A DNA stretch of 41,588 nt, from positions 1 through 41,588 of the forward strand of contig NW_020290118.1 in NCBI RefSeq assembly GCF_003144195.1, written 5' to 3'. A program made the position numbers and the translations under genes. The notes beneath the pieces were generated by a model. It saw only the letters and a program-made list of their open reading frames with translations. It was not told the origin of the DNA and made no database searches. Positions 1-11,160 of this stretch are shown here, one piece after another. The DNA is from Ceraceosorus guamensis (lineage: Eukaryota; Basidiomycota; Exobasidiomycetes; Ceraceosorales; Ceraceosoraceae). Within the stretch, counting starts at the first letter, position 1. Every line of letters starts with the position of its first letter.

Positions 1-1111
1 GCTCGATGCAGTGGTCAAGTGCGAGTTCTTCAATGCTGGCGGATCCGTCAAGGATCGCATTGCGGGCAACATGCTGATGCACGCGGAAGCAGAGGGCCTT
101 CTCATTCCCGGAAAGTCGGTCATCGTCGAGCCTACGTCTGGCAACACGGGTGTAGGACTAGCCTTGGCTGCAGCCATCAAAGGTTACCGATGCATCATTG
201 TATTGCCCGAAAAGATGTCTGCTGAGAAAGTCACTACGCTCAAGGCTCTGGGAGCGGAGGTGGTCCGCACTCCCACTGAAGCTGCTCACGACGATCCGCG
301 CTCCAACATCATGGTGGCCAAGAGGCTCTCCAAAGAAATCCCGGACGCGGTGATTCTGGATCAGTACAATAATCCCAACAATCCGCTGGCTCACAGACAC
401 ACTGCGCAAGAGATCATTGACGCTATCGCCAACGGCATCGCCCCACCCAAGCAACCAGTGGCTGTGCCGACCAAGGTGGCTTCCGACGACAAAGCCAAGG
501 CTGGTCTGCCGACGCCTGACTCCACTCCTCCGCCCTCCCTCAGCGGCCTGGAGATTGGCGTCGGTACAAGTGAGCCTGCGCCCGCATCTGTGCCCACTGT
601 GGTCCGTGCGGAAGAGCACGCGGACCACTCCAAAGTCGTCGACGTGCTCGTCGCCGGTGTGGGGACGGGCGGCACCATCAGCGGTATGGCTACGCGCCTG
701 CGCGAATCGGATCACAACCCAAACCTGCACGTCGTGGGTGTGGACCCGTTCGGATCGACGTTGGCCGAACCTGCCACGCTCAACACGCTCCCAGACGGAG
801 AGACGGGCGCGTACAAGATCGAAGGGATCGGATACGATTTTGTGCCCAACTCGCTGGACAAGTCTCAGATCCAAACGTGGATCAAGACGAAGGACGAAGA
901 GTCGTTTGAATTTGCCAGGAGACTGATCAGGCAGGAGGGTCTGCTTTGCGGAGGTAGTTCGGGAGCTGCCATGGCCGCTGCGATGCGCTTCTTGCAGCAG
1001 GGAGGAGAGGGATACGAAAAGTTTGGTAGCGTGCAGGGCAAAAATGTCGTCGTTGTCCTGCCCGACTCGATCCGCAACTACATCACCAAACCTTGGTTGT
1101 TGGAACCCTGA
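1..1111 (+). CDS. Cystathionine beta-synthase, 3' part (5' end outside window)
   Basis: PLP enzyme of transsulfuration that condenses homocysteine and serine to cystathionine. Open from base 2 (LDAVVKCEFFNAGG...), so the start lies upstream of the window. Visible marks are the PLP-lysine motif GGSVKDRI, the substrate loop PTSGNTG, the phosphate-binding loop GVGTGGTISG, and the CBS-typical stretch KIEGIGYDF followed by LLCGGSSGAA. The CBS-like NPLAH and IGYDF segments favour CBS over plain cysteine synthase. Two oddities. About 55 low-complexity Pro/Ala/Ser-rich residues are inserted, in frame, before the VLVAGVGTGG strand. The protein also stops right after RNYITKPWLLEP, so the C-terminal CBS-domain pair of yeast and animal enzymes is absent in this frame. 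A downstream intron leading to more exons is possible, but I saw no convincing continuation. Identity is confident; the true C-terminus is less sure. Confidence 0.88.
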   Translation, partial: LDAVVKCEFFNAGGSVKDRIAGNMLMHAEAEGLLIPGKSVIVEPTSGNTGVGLALAAAIKGYRCIIVLPEKMSAEKVTTLKALGAEVVRTPTEAAHDDPRSNIMVAKRLSKEIPDAVILDQYNNPNNPLAHRHTAQEIIDAIANGIAPPKQPVAVPTKVASDDKAKAGLPTPDSTPPPSLSGLEIGVGTSEPAPASVPTVVRAEEHADHSKVVDVLVAGVGTGGTISGMATRLRESDHNPNLHVVGVDPFGSTLAEPATLNTLPDGETGAYKIEGIGYDFVPNSLDKSQIQTWIKTKDEESFEFARRLIRQEGLLCGGSSGAAMAAAMRFLQQGGEGYEKFGSVQGKNVVVVLPDSIRNYITKPWLLEP

Positions 1112-2338
1112 ACGGGCTCAGCAATGAGGTGGAGCGACGCCAAACGTACCCACCTCGCCTCGCCCTGTCCATTGCAAGTCCGTCCACTCCGTCTCGGCCT
1201 CGTAAGTCGCCGCTCAACGCGCCGTCTGCTCCCTCCCCCGTCTCGCTGCTTCCTTTCTCGCTCCGTAGAGGGCCGCCGCATTCCTTGTTCAATCCCGACC
1301 TTTTGAATCTCTTCTGTTCCCGTTGATCGTCTCCCACTTGGGCGCCCCTTCTGTTTCACCCCCCCCCCCTTTCAAAGATTCTCGACCATTTCTCCCCTTT
1401 CCCCCTTCCCATACACACACATCCCATCGCACATATTGTATCACATATGCAACGTTAGTCACTCTGGTCCGCTCTCAACGCTGCGGCACGCGCTCAATCG
1501 TCTTTTGTCATGGCCACTTTTCTCCAATCCAGGTCTCTCTTCCGCGCTGTGTGCGTGCGTGCGCGTGTGTTGCTGGTGTTTGCAGTGGAATGGTGTCGGA
1601 AGCCTTTGGCTTGCGGGTTTGACTTACGACCTGCCTACGCATGACTCTGCAGGCACGAGTCTGATCAGAGTCGTGAGTCAAAGTTGAGTGATGAGTGTGA
1701 GTCTTTTGGCCCCTGCATGCTGGTTTGGCGAATCACGTGCATTGCCAAGATGGCGGCAAATTGAATCTTGATGAATGCTCTTCGCGCGCGCGGGCGTCGT
1801 AGTAGCAGTAGGTAAGCACGACCGACGCGGGGGTTCACGCGCGCGCGCTCACTCATCACTCACCTCTCGACATTCACATTCACATTCATTGATTCACGTG
1901 CACATGCACATTCACGATTCACGGTTCACGATTCACGATTCACAATTCGACAAAAGTGCAATCGTTTGCAACTTTCAAGAGCTTCTCAATTCGGAGCCAT
2001 TCGATCCCACACACACACACACACTTTCTCTCTCTCTCCCTCCCCAGCTGTACGAGTCCTGCTGCGGAGAGGGGAAAGGGAGAAGGAAGGCGGGGGGCGG
2101 TACTAGGGGGCAAAAAAGTTGGGCCAACCAGGTGCAAAGCATAGAATAGACGCCCCATTTTCTTGATTGTTCGCAACTTTTTGCCGCAAAAGCCCCCTCG
2201 CAACTCCTCGCAAACTCCTCGCAAAACTCGCTTTTGCCCTGACGCACCACGCACCACGCCCCACGCCCCACGCCCCACGCCCACGCTCACGCATCGCGAA
2301 TCGCGACAGTTGAGGATCTCGAAGTTGAGGAGCCGAGC
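1112..2338. other. Intergenic region between CBS and DNAJC11 genes
   Basis: No supportable gene. It holds pyrimidine-rich stretches, a (CA)n tract near 2010-2023, and a cluster of imperfect repeats of the words ATTCACG and GATTCACG at about 1875-1950. The 200 bases before the next ATG are rich in CGCACCACGCCCC-type words. It probably contains the 3' UTR of the first gene and the promoter of the second. Confidence 0.6.
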
Positions 2339-2577
2339 ATGTCTTCCTCTGCAGGTGCTTCCTTCAGCTCAGGCATCGGTGATCAGCAGCAGTGGATGGG
2401 CAGGGATGACGACTCGGCACGCAGCAGCAGCAGCTCCGCTGAAGCATCACGTGCAGAGGCAGAGGAGCAGGAAGAGGAAGATGAAGAGCAAGAAGACGTA
2501 GACGTGGATCCTTATGCTCCTCTGAGTGGGGAAGAGTACTTTGGCGGAGAGGAAGCAGCAGCATCATCATCATCATC

Positions 2578-2611
<34 letters not shown>

Positions 2612-5100
2612 TCATCAGCATCGCCACCTTCTCATCCTGCTCCGCACATCGATGCGCACTCCATCCCTGTCGAAAGTCGCAGCAACTCTTCAGCGCGACC
2701 TCATCCCCGCGCCAACGCCAGCACCTCCGCCGGATCGACTCGGTCGAGGCACGTGCACGAAGAGGCAGAGGAGGAGGAGGAGGAGCCTGCCTTTGGAGGA
2801 AGACCTTTTAGGGACGCGCACAGGTTCGCGGGCGTTGCAGTGGGAGACGATGCGTCTCGACGTCGACGACGTGCTGAGCAGGCACAACGATTCAGCGCGG
2901 GCGAAGGAGTGCAGGAGCAGGAGCAGGAGCAAGAGCAAGAGCAGGAGCAGGAGCAGCAGGAAGCGGAAGAGGAAGATCTGTACGTCATGCTGAACGTGTC
3001 GAGGGATGCGAGCGCAGAGGAGATCAGAGAAGCTTGGAGGAGCATGGCTGTGCTGCTGCACCCCGACAAGCAACCCATCGCGCTCAAATCGCAAGCTGAA
3101 GCGCGTTTCCGAGCAGTGCAGAGAGCTTACGAGGTCTTGTCGGACGAGGAGAAGCGAGCAGTGTACGATCACTTGGGTTTGCGAGCATTGAGCCAATCTT
3201 GGGCTCTCACCGCCACACGCGATAATCACGCGCCCGATGCCAGGCAGATGCGCATGGAATTGGAGAGGGCTGCCATGCGCAAAGCGGCCGAAGATGCAGA
3301 GGCGCTGGTCAAGAGCAGAGGCGACTTCGAGTGCAAGATCGACGCGAGCACGCTGTTCTGTCATGCTGGTCGCGTACCGCGCAAATTGGGCTCGACTGGA
3401 CCTCTGCGCCTCTCTGAACGTCTCAACAGGGTCGGCTGCACCCAGCTGGTGGGCAGGCACGGATTCGAAGTGCCAGTGGGCCAGAACAGCAGGGCTACGC
3501 TCAACGCGCAGATGATCAGCAGAGCGGGCGCGGGCGCGGGCAATCTGATCGGCAGCATCAAGACGCAGTGGAGTCCGCGCTTGTGGAGCGAATTCAACTG
3601 CACCGCTCTCAAACCTCACGTGGCCACCGCAAAGGCGCATTGGGACCTCAACCAGCTCTCGTGAGTGTGCAGGTGGTGCTGTTGACTTTTGACGCATCTC
3701 GAGTCCTTTTGCTTCGCTGACCTCCCCCCCCCCCACAAATCAGCTTCTTCACCTTTGTAGCCACACAGCAGTCACTCGCAGCACCGCCCGACCTGAACGT
3801 GACGTACGGACAAAGGCTCTCCTCCAAGTCCACCTTGACCGGCTTCACCTCTTTCAAATTGGGCCACTACGTCTTGCCCTTGACCAGCTGGGGAGCGGGA
3901 GTTCCGCTCATGCAGCAAGAGCCGCCAAGCATCACGATCGGCTTGACCAGCCAATCCGCGCCCGACAAGGGTTGGACAGCTCAAACCACCGTATCGTCCC
4001 TCGGACCTGCGCTCTCCTTTTCCCGCGGAACGCGATTAGCGCTGCTTGGAGGAGCGCGCATCAAGTCGGGCATTTCCATCGGTGCGGCGCAGGGTGTGGA
4101 TGTGTCCCTGTCTGCGGAAAGAAGAGTGACGGAGAGCACAAAGTTGATGTTGGGACTTTCGGCAGGCATTCCAAGGCCCGGTCTGACTTTGCGCATCCGC
4201 GTATCGCGATTGGGCCAGAAGCTCAGCGTGCCCGTTTTGATCTCGCCGGAATTCAGATCGGACCTTGCGCTGGGCTTTTTGATCGTTCCTGCTGCTGCCT
4301 TGTTCGCTTTGGAACACTTCTACTTGAAGCCGAGCAAGAGGAGCAGGATCACCAATAGGCTCAGAGAGCTTAGGGGCAGGAACAAGCTGCTGATCAAAGA
4401 GCGATTGGAGGCGGCAAAGGAGGCCAGATTGGTCTTGAACAATAGCGCCAGGCTCAAGGCGAGGCGGGCGTGGGATAGCAATGGACTGCTCGTGCTGAGC
4501 GCCTTGTATGGCCGCAAGGAGCATTTCGGTAGAGCGTTGGGAGAGGCGGAGGAGGTGCTGCTTGGAGCGCAGCAGGTGGCTAGCAGGGACTTTGAAGAGG
4601 TGTATAGAGAGGCTTGGCAAGGAACGCATGTGATTGGGGCGCAAGAGATCGAGGAGGAGGAGGAGGTGGATGTGTGGGATGTGAGGATACCTTTGCAGGC
4701 TTTGGCGCATAGAGATCAGATCACGATTCATGGCGGAAGAGCAAAGGTGAGCGAACGGTTTGGGCGGGGCGGGGCGGGGCGGTGTGGGCCAGCAAACGAC
4801 GAAGTGCGCTTGGACTGCTTCCTAGACTGAATCCGCTTCGATTCACCTGGCGTTCGCCCCTCAGTCATCTTTGTTGGGCTTCTTTGATCCTTGTATGGGA
4901 GAAAGGAAACACTTGTTGGTCAGATATCTGTTCCGGGGAAGATTGCACCAGGTCATCATCAATGATGTGGAGCAGCTGACTTTGCCCCTTCGAGGTGAGT
5001 TTGCCTTCGGCGCGTGTTTGCGCGGCTCGGAAAAATGCGCAGGATAGCTGATGTGGCTGGAGACTCGTGCAACACTTGCCGCACAGCACATCAAGTATAG
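2339..5100 (+). CDS. DNAJC11: DNAJC11-type J-domain protein (mitochondrial, MIB/MICOS-associated family)
   Basis: Four-exon model: join(2339..3660, 3744..4746, 4865..4994, 5087..5100), 822 residues; all borders are GT-AG and in phase. Residues 1-210 are low complexity (Ser, Pro, Glu/Gln runs). A J domain follows at about 213-280 with DLYVMLNVSRDAS and the HPD triad at 241-243. The long middle part resembles the beta-rich region of DNAJC11. The end carries the family C-terminal block LLGFFDPCMGERK and finishes LPLRAHQV, the final residues coming from a 14-base last exon. Animal DNAJC11 sits at the mitochondrial outer membrane and supports cristae organisation; the same role here is inferred. 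The first ATG is taken because no upstream in-frame start is needed. The unusually long acidic, Ser-rich N-terminal tail differs from animal members, in which the J domain is near the N-terminus. Confidence 0.87.
2561..2619 (+). repeat. CAT/CAC trinucleotide repeat inside the DNAJC11 exon 1
   Basis: Near-perfect run of CAT and CAC triplets. In the coding frame it reads as runs of Ser and Pro. Long overlapping open frames on both strands here (His runs on plus, Met/Val runs on minus) are by-products of the repeat. Confidence 0.85.
2911..2960 (+). repeat. GAGCAG-type hexamer repeat coding Glu-Gln runs
   Basis: Imperfect repeat of GAGCAG/GAGCAA just before the J domain, coding an (EQ)n tract. 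It likely works as a flexible acidic linker; length variation between strains would be expected. Confidence 0.8.
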
Positions 5101-6790
5101 ATCGGTCAGGTACGCTGGGTTCTGGATGTTCGTTTGCAAAGCATCATAATCAGCGGCCATGCCGCGCTGTCAACCTCGTTTCGCAGAGCTAAAGCCTACG
5201 CATCAATGCAACATTTGCCTCATCGTCGTTTCAGACTTTATGCAAATCGGAAATGTGCAGAGCTGCGCGGGATCAAACAGCAGGGGGCGGAGTCGAGTCG
5301 CCTCCGCCTGCGAGAAAGCTTGTCGATCAAGAAACCGCCGCGACTTGTCTTCTCTTGCGCGAACTTGCGATCACCTGCTGTGTGTTGTGAGAGCGGATTA
5401 GTCGACTTGGCAATTGAGCGAGTAAAAACACGCAGCGCAGCGGCACCACGCTCTCGTCTCGAGGGGTGGCGCATCGAGCGTCTTGAAGACGAGGCTGGCT
5501 TGGCTTGGCTCCTTGGCGGCGGGCTGATTTGCGGCCCAGCGATGCAACCCTTGCGTCCCCATGCCGCAGTGCCCATGATTCGCGCACTCTTTGATCTTGC
5601 CAAAGCTTTGCACCGCCATGTAACCCGCGTCTTCCTGCTGAGGCCGCTGATGACCCCACCTTGGCCCGCTCCCTTCCTCCTCTTCGCGTACCCTTGCAAA
5701 CCTGCACCCGACGAACGCGGTCGATCCTTTCCTTTTTCGTTCCGCAAAAAAGACCCGAACGCGAGATGCTGGTCTGTCGCTGCTGGTCAGGCGCATGTGT
5801 TTGGTGGGTGCAGAGAAGGGTTGTGGAGGCAGGACAGTCTGAAAGGTTCATGTGGGATGTACGCACAACGACTCGATCAGCGAGGCTGCTGCGGATCGTG
5901 CAAAGAAGCTTTCAGGAGGGACGCTGTGCGGACTAGAGCACGCACAGAATGAGGGGGAAAGGACAGACTGGCGAGAACACGTACGTACCCCCCGTGGGAG
6001 ATGTATCGCATGCGCAAGCGCGCCAATTAAGCTGCGGGCAATCAAGAGCCTCTGCTGCGATCAGCTATAGGTGAAGAAGGTCGGGGCTTGTACCTGCACG
6101 CACGGGTTTGAGAAATGCATCGTGGGCCGCATCTTTGCGAGCTGTTTGGAATTCCCCCTGGTGCTATGCCCCCACTTTGACTCTGCTCTTGCTCGCGCAC
6201 ACAACCACGCCAGAGGCTACCTCTTTCCTCGGCACGGCATACATGGGAACCCGACGCGACGCGCCTTGTTCCACCCTTTTCGACACATCACCGAGCCGCT
6301 CCTCAACGTCACTCGAACTTGTCCAGCGTGGACTTTGCAGCAGCTGAAAGGCATCCTCTGCGTCGAGCATCGCAAGTCGGATCGAGCTTGCCTGGCCCCG
6401 CACAGCTGGGTGAAAGCGCTAGCGGCCTGCAAGTACCCTCACCGACGAGCAGAGGCGTCTTGCCGACGAATGTCGCCATTATTGGGCGATCGGCGGGAGT
6501 GGGGATTGACTTTGGCCCTTGCGCGCTTGCGCGCTTGCTCAAAGAAATTGAAGCTGTGCTGCCTAGCGCCGAGTCGTGCTCTGCCTGTCTGATGAAGTCA
6601 CAGGCGAAGAATGGTGCACTGGCAAACAAATTTCCTTGTGCGTCTCTCTTTCTGCTCAGTTTGTCTGCAACAATGCTTCTCGCAGCCAGGGTATCGTGTC
6701 TCGCTACGCCTGCTCGCGAATCTATGATCCAATTACACAGAGCTAAAGTGGTTAGAGCGCAATCCGCTTGTTTGTAATGTACATCCTGTC
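5101..6790. other. Long convergent intergenic stretch without a recognisable gene
   Basis: The flanking genes converge here (DNAJC11 plus, ABC transporter minus), yet 1.7 kb separates their stops. Open frames of 170-270 codons exist on both strands (for example 5134-5952 plus, 6071-6592 plus, 6309-6938 minus), but they overlap one another and carry no motif, hydrophobic pattern or splice-linked continuation that I recognise. A tRNA-like half sequence lies at about 6741-6780. I call no gene. Confidence 0.5.
6741..6780 (+). other. Possible tRNA-Thr(UGU)-like 5' half remnant
   Basis: The stretch AGCTAAAGTGGTTAGAGCGC closely matches a tRNA D-arm/A-box, and TTTGTAA follows at the right distance like a Thr(UGU) anticodon loop. 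The anticodon stem pairs poorly and no T-arm (GGTTCGATTCC-like) follows, so it is not an intact tRNA gene. It could be a decayed tRNA, a tRNA-derived fragment insertion, or chance. Confidence 0.2.
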
Positions 6791-9700
6791 CTACACTCTT
6801 CCGGCAATCTCTTTGGCTTTCTTTATGTCTGTCTCGTTGATGGATGCGCTGGCGCACAGCTGAGCAAAAATGCCACCTTGTCGATACAATGCGGCAGGCT
6901 CTCCATACTCTGCCACTCTTCCCTTGTCCATGACGCAAATCGCATCTGAGCGACCCACGACTGTGTCGAGACGATGCGCAACTGTGATCACTGTGCAGTC
7001 CACCAACGAGGTCTGCAGCATCGCTTGTATATGTGCATCGGTGTCGGTATCCACAGAGGCTGCAAGCATCGCGATAACCGAAGCGTCGTCAGTGATGTGC
7101 CAAAGGCTTCCCAAACTCGTGCCAAGCCCAAACTTCACTCACCAGTAGCTTCATCGAGCACCACGATCCTCGCGTTCTTCACAAGCGCTCTGGCGATCGA
7201 GACCAAGGCTCTCTGGCCTTGCGAAAGATTGCTACCGTCTTCGAGAATCTCCATGTCGAGGTCTAGACCCTTTGCTTTGGCTGTCTGAATCTCTTTGGCA
7301 CGATCGACGTGCACTTTCACATCCTCACTCAGCGTCTGCTCCGTCTCGACAACTGCTTGGACGGCTGTCAATTTTGCTTGGCGAAGCGCGTGCCAGAGAT
7401 GGGCATCATCGTGCTCATCGAAAGGGTCCAAATTGTACCGCAAGCTTCCCCTAAAGAGTACAGCATCCTGACTGATCACCGAGATGCTTCTTCTCAACAG
7501 GGATAGGCCAATCGCGCTGATATCTTGATCATCAATGGTGACCTCGCCTTCGGAAGCTTCCATCATCCTGAGCAGAGCAGACAACAACGTCGTCTTACCT
7601 GCGCCCGTACGTCCCACAACCCCAATCTTCTGCCCGGGTTGGATATCAAGGTTGACATGGTTCAAGGCTGGTGCCAGTCCCTTTCGATGGCTTGCAGTGA
7701 GTCCATCGAATCTAACGTGACCCTTTTGAGGCCACTTTGCAGCTTCGAGCGACTTGTCGATGCTCTTGACGTGATGAGGACGTTCTTGATCCACCTCGTT
7801 TGCGTAATACAGCAGCCTTTCGATGCTGTTCATGTTGTTCTCGATTTCTGCTGACTGTCGGATCATCTGGCCAAAGACGCTCTGTACCGTGACCATGTAA
7901 GATAGCACCACGCCACCTTTCCCGGGGGAGATGGTGTCTCTGAGACCGACGACCAAGAGAGCGGTGCCGAGGCAGAGCACGGCTCCGAACATGTCCAGCC
8001 TCAGGTTCAGCCAGCGTTGACACGCAATGGACAACCAGTAAGCTTTGTTCTCGGTGTCGATACGTCGCCCGTTTTCGCGTACGAAAAGAGCCAAGGCATC
8101 GTACGCCCGTAAGGTGACGAGTCCAGACAAGGCTTCGCTGAAGTGCTCGTAGATCTTGGACCTCAAGAGATTGTTGAGGCGTCTTAGCTCTCTCGAGCTG
8201 GGTCTGTAGTACATTCCTGTCCAGACGTAAGCCAACAGCACGAACGCAGCGATTGCGAGGAATGGAGGCAAGATGATGGCGACGAGGACGATGGATCCGA
8301 GAGCTTGCACTGTCGTGCTGATGAAGAGGCGCAACGTCTCCGCAACAATATTGTCGATCGCATCGATGTCCTTGCTGAATCGGTGGGTGATGCGTCCTTG
8401 AGGTGTAGTGTCAAAAAAGGAAATCGGAGCGTGCATCACCCTCTTTGCCGCCTTGGCATGAATGGCGTTGGAAACGTAGTACGCAAACATTGCAAATGAT
8501 GCGCTCATGCAGAATAAGCCGAGGCTCTGCCCCACACCCAGTGCGGCATAGACGGCCATGTACGTATCGTTTGAAACGCCCCGCAAAGTGCGCCCTTGCC
8601 ACCAATTGAGCCAAAATGGACTCAGGATAGTCGTTGCTTGATAAGCAACGATGGAGACGATGAACAGCGGTGCGGTGAGGAGGGGGTAACCGAGTAGGAC
8701 GTAGTTCAAGTATGTGCGCTTAGTGACTGAGCCCACCAGACGCTCTTCCTTTTGCATGATCGCCGTGTCCTTCGACTGCGCCGCCGTCTTCGCCTCTGCA
8801 CCGCCATCGGCGATTGTGTGGGGCTTTTGCTCGGCATCGCCGGCTTTGAAAGGTGTCTGACTTTCCGCGGCAGCTTCAGCAGCGCTTTCTTGTACAGATT
8901 CTTCGCTCTTGCCGTGTTGACTGACGAGACTGGCCAAGCGTCCGTTTTGTACTTGCATGAGCTGTGCGTACGTACCCTGCTCGACGATTGAGCCTCCATC
9001 CATGTAGAAGATGATATCGGCCCTAGCCAGTAGTGTCAACGAATGTGTTACTAGGATGGTAGTAACGTCGGTGGCGTCGCCATATTGACGCCCTTTCAAC
9101 AAGCCTTCCTCAAATGCTTCCTTGCCGACCTGGGCATCAAGAGCCGAGAAACAGTCGTCGAGAAGGCGGACTTTCGTGTCTGAGCTGTACAAAGCGCGAG
9201 CAAGGCTGATTCTCTGTTTCTGACCGCCAGAAAGGGATATACCCTTTTCCCCAACGACCGTCTCGTCACCGTGCGAGAGGGTCGCAAGATCGGCATGTAA
9301 GCAGCAGCGGCGTAGAATGTCTTGATATCGGACTTCCTCATATGGCCGTCCAAACAAGATGTTGTCACGCACGCTCGCGCTCAACAGCCACGCAGTCTGC
9401 GGACAATATGAGATTTTGCCTGCGACCAATGCTCCGGTGCCGGCCTGACCAGCTGGCTGCATGTCTCCAATCAGGGCGCGAAGTAGAGAAGACTTTCCCG
9501 AGCCTACCGGCCCCACCACACAAGCAAGCTGACCTCTTTTCACGTGGAATGAATCGATGGTCAGCCGAGTCGCCAGTTGATTCCTTCCAGCAGGCTGGGC
9601 CACTTTCTCGCCTGCGGACTCGCTCTCCAGATCGTCGTCGTGATGAGCGAAGACGCTGTCTTCGATGGCAACCATGTCATTTGCCTGCGGCATCCGATCA

Positions 9701-11160
9701 AGCGGAGTGATCTGCGGTCCGGCTGCGTCATATGGCGAGCGCAGATCCGCATGCAAAAACGCCTCGAGCCGATCTACTGCTGCTTTTGCGTCCGCAAGAG
9801 CACTGAGCACGATCGGAAGCATCTGGAGCGGTGTCCGAAGAAGCAAGAAAAAGGTCAAAGCCGAGAAGATCTTGCCCGATTCCAGAGAGTTTCCAACAGC
9901 GCTGAAAGTGACAAAGCTCACTACAGCTGCCAGAGTTGGAGCGGTGAAGCTGACAGCAGTGTTGATGGAACGAAGAATCAGTCGCTTGCGCAAGTAGCCC
10001 ATTTCACCGCCCCTGGTCTTTGAGATTCGTGACAAGACGGCAGGTTCCCAGGCGTATGTCTTGATCAGGCGGATGGAAGCCACAGCTTCGACGATGGCCT
10101 TGATACGCGCGTCTGTAAATACCAAGCTTTTGCGGCGCAGTTCGAAGAGCTTGCGCACCATGACGTTCTGAAGCGGATAAAGAAGCGCGATCAAACCAAA
10201 GCCCGGCAGTGCGCTGTAGCCCAGTGTCCAAATGCTGAGCGCCAGACAGACTATGATCTGCAGCAAGGAGGTCCAGCCCATGTGAAAGTAGCCGCAGCAA
10301 AAGTCTATCCTTGACACATCGGCGCTGACGAGGCTCATCAGCTTGCCGGTGCCCAGAGAGTCTCGAACCCGTGCTTTCTCCGATAGTTGTGTAGCTCGCC
10401 GAAAGATGACGTGAATCAGGGCACCACGAAGAGCAATGCCTGTCGAGTAAGACCTGTAGAATCCGTGAACGTTGCCAAAGACCGATACCACAAGCAGCAG
10501 AAAAAGGCCAACCGCTAAGCCGAAGCCATCTCGTTGTGCTTGAGGCGATTGGTCGCCCAAAGTATCAATGATGGCTCGAACGAGTAGAGGACTGGTAATC
10601 AATGCCATGTCGCCCAAGAATTTGAATGCTCCACCCACCCAGAACCAGGAGAGTGTGACTTCATTGAGAGCGAGCGTCAGACTTGGCCGATGCGGCTGCC
10701 TCGCCGCTACAGGCTGGCCCCTGAGCCTGCTTACTATCGTAGAGGGTCGAAGGCAGGCGAGCTTGGATGCGAGCCCTGGTTCGGTCTTTCGAGCGTTCTT
10801 CTGCTCGGCGATGGCTACTCGGCGCTCCCACGCCTGTTCCAGTTTGTCGGCATACAGGTGTGCTCGGCGATGCTCAGGCATCGAGTACAGCTCCTCCGCT
10901 TGCAATGGCCTCGTGTACCCTATGGATAGGATCCTGCCAAGCCATCCGAAAGTGAGCAGAGAGAGCCAACTGGCATGCACCTCTGGGAATACGGGTGTCG
11001 CATAGCATGCAGCATCTGCGATGGAGTCAACATCTTGATTATTGACGCTGCTGACCACGGCCGGCTCGGAGAGGGGATCGAGGATGGGGGCGCAGCGCAC
11101 CAGCGGTACCTTGCGGTACCACACCCGCGGCGGATACTGGTCTGCACTCGCAGCAGACAT
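6791..11160 (-). CDS. ABCC/MRP-type ABC transporter, probable siderophore-linked exporter or vacuolar transporter
   Basis: Two-exon model complement(join(6791..7059, 7143..11160)), 1428 residues. The 83-base GT-AG intron splits the second Walker B/D-loop and restores VVLDEATASVD. Order: short cytosolic N-terminus, TMD1, NBD1 (Walker A GPVGSGKSS near 549, signature LSGGQKQRIS near 643, LLDDCFSALDA), low-complexity linker, TMD2, NBD2 (GRTGAGKTT near 1182, LSQGQRALVS near 1309, distal H-loop in VITVAHRLDT). The ABCC call rests on LSQGQ in NBD2 and the NBD1 wording; it looks like the short form without an extra N-terminal membrane domain. It is divergent from the ferrichrome-type NRPS across 2.16 kb. 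S. pombe Abc3 (vacuolar ferrichrome traffic) and U. maydis Fer6 (ABC transporter in the ferrichrome A cluster) make a siderophore role plausible; this is inference from context. Confidence 0.9.

Noticed and set aside
2690-3736. 348-codon open frame on the minus strand
   Set aside because: It lies antisense to the J-domain gene and is kept open by the repeats; no motif of its own.
5134-6938. Several open frames of 170-270 codons on both strands between DNAJC11 and the ABC gene
   Set aside because: They overlap each other, show no domain, signal or splice-linked extension, and have the look of stop-poor GC-rich DNA.
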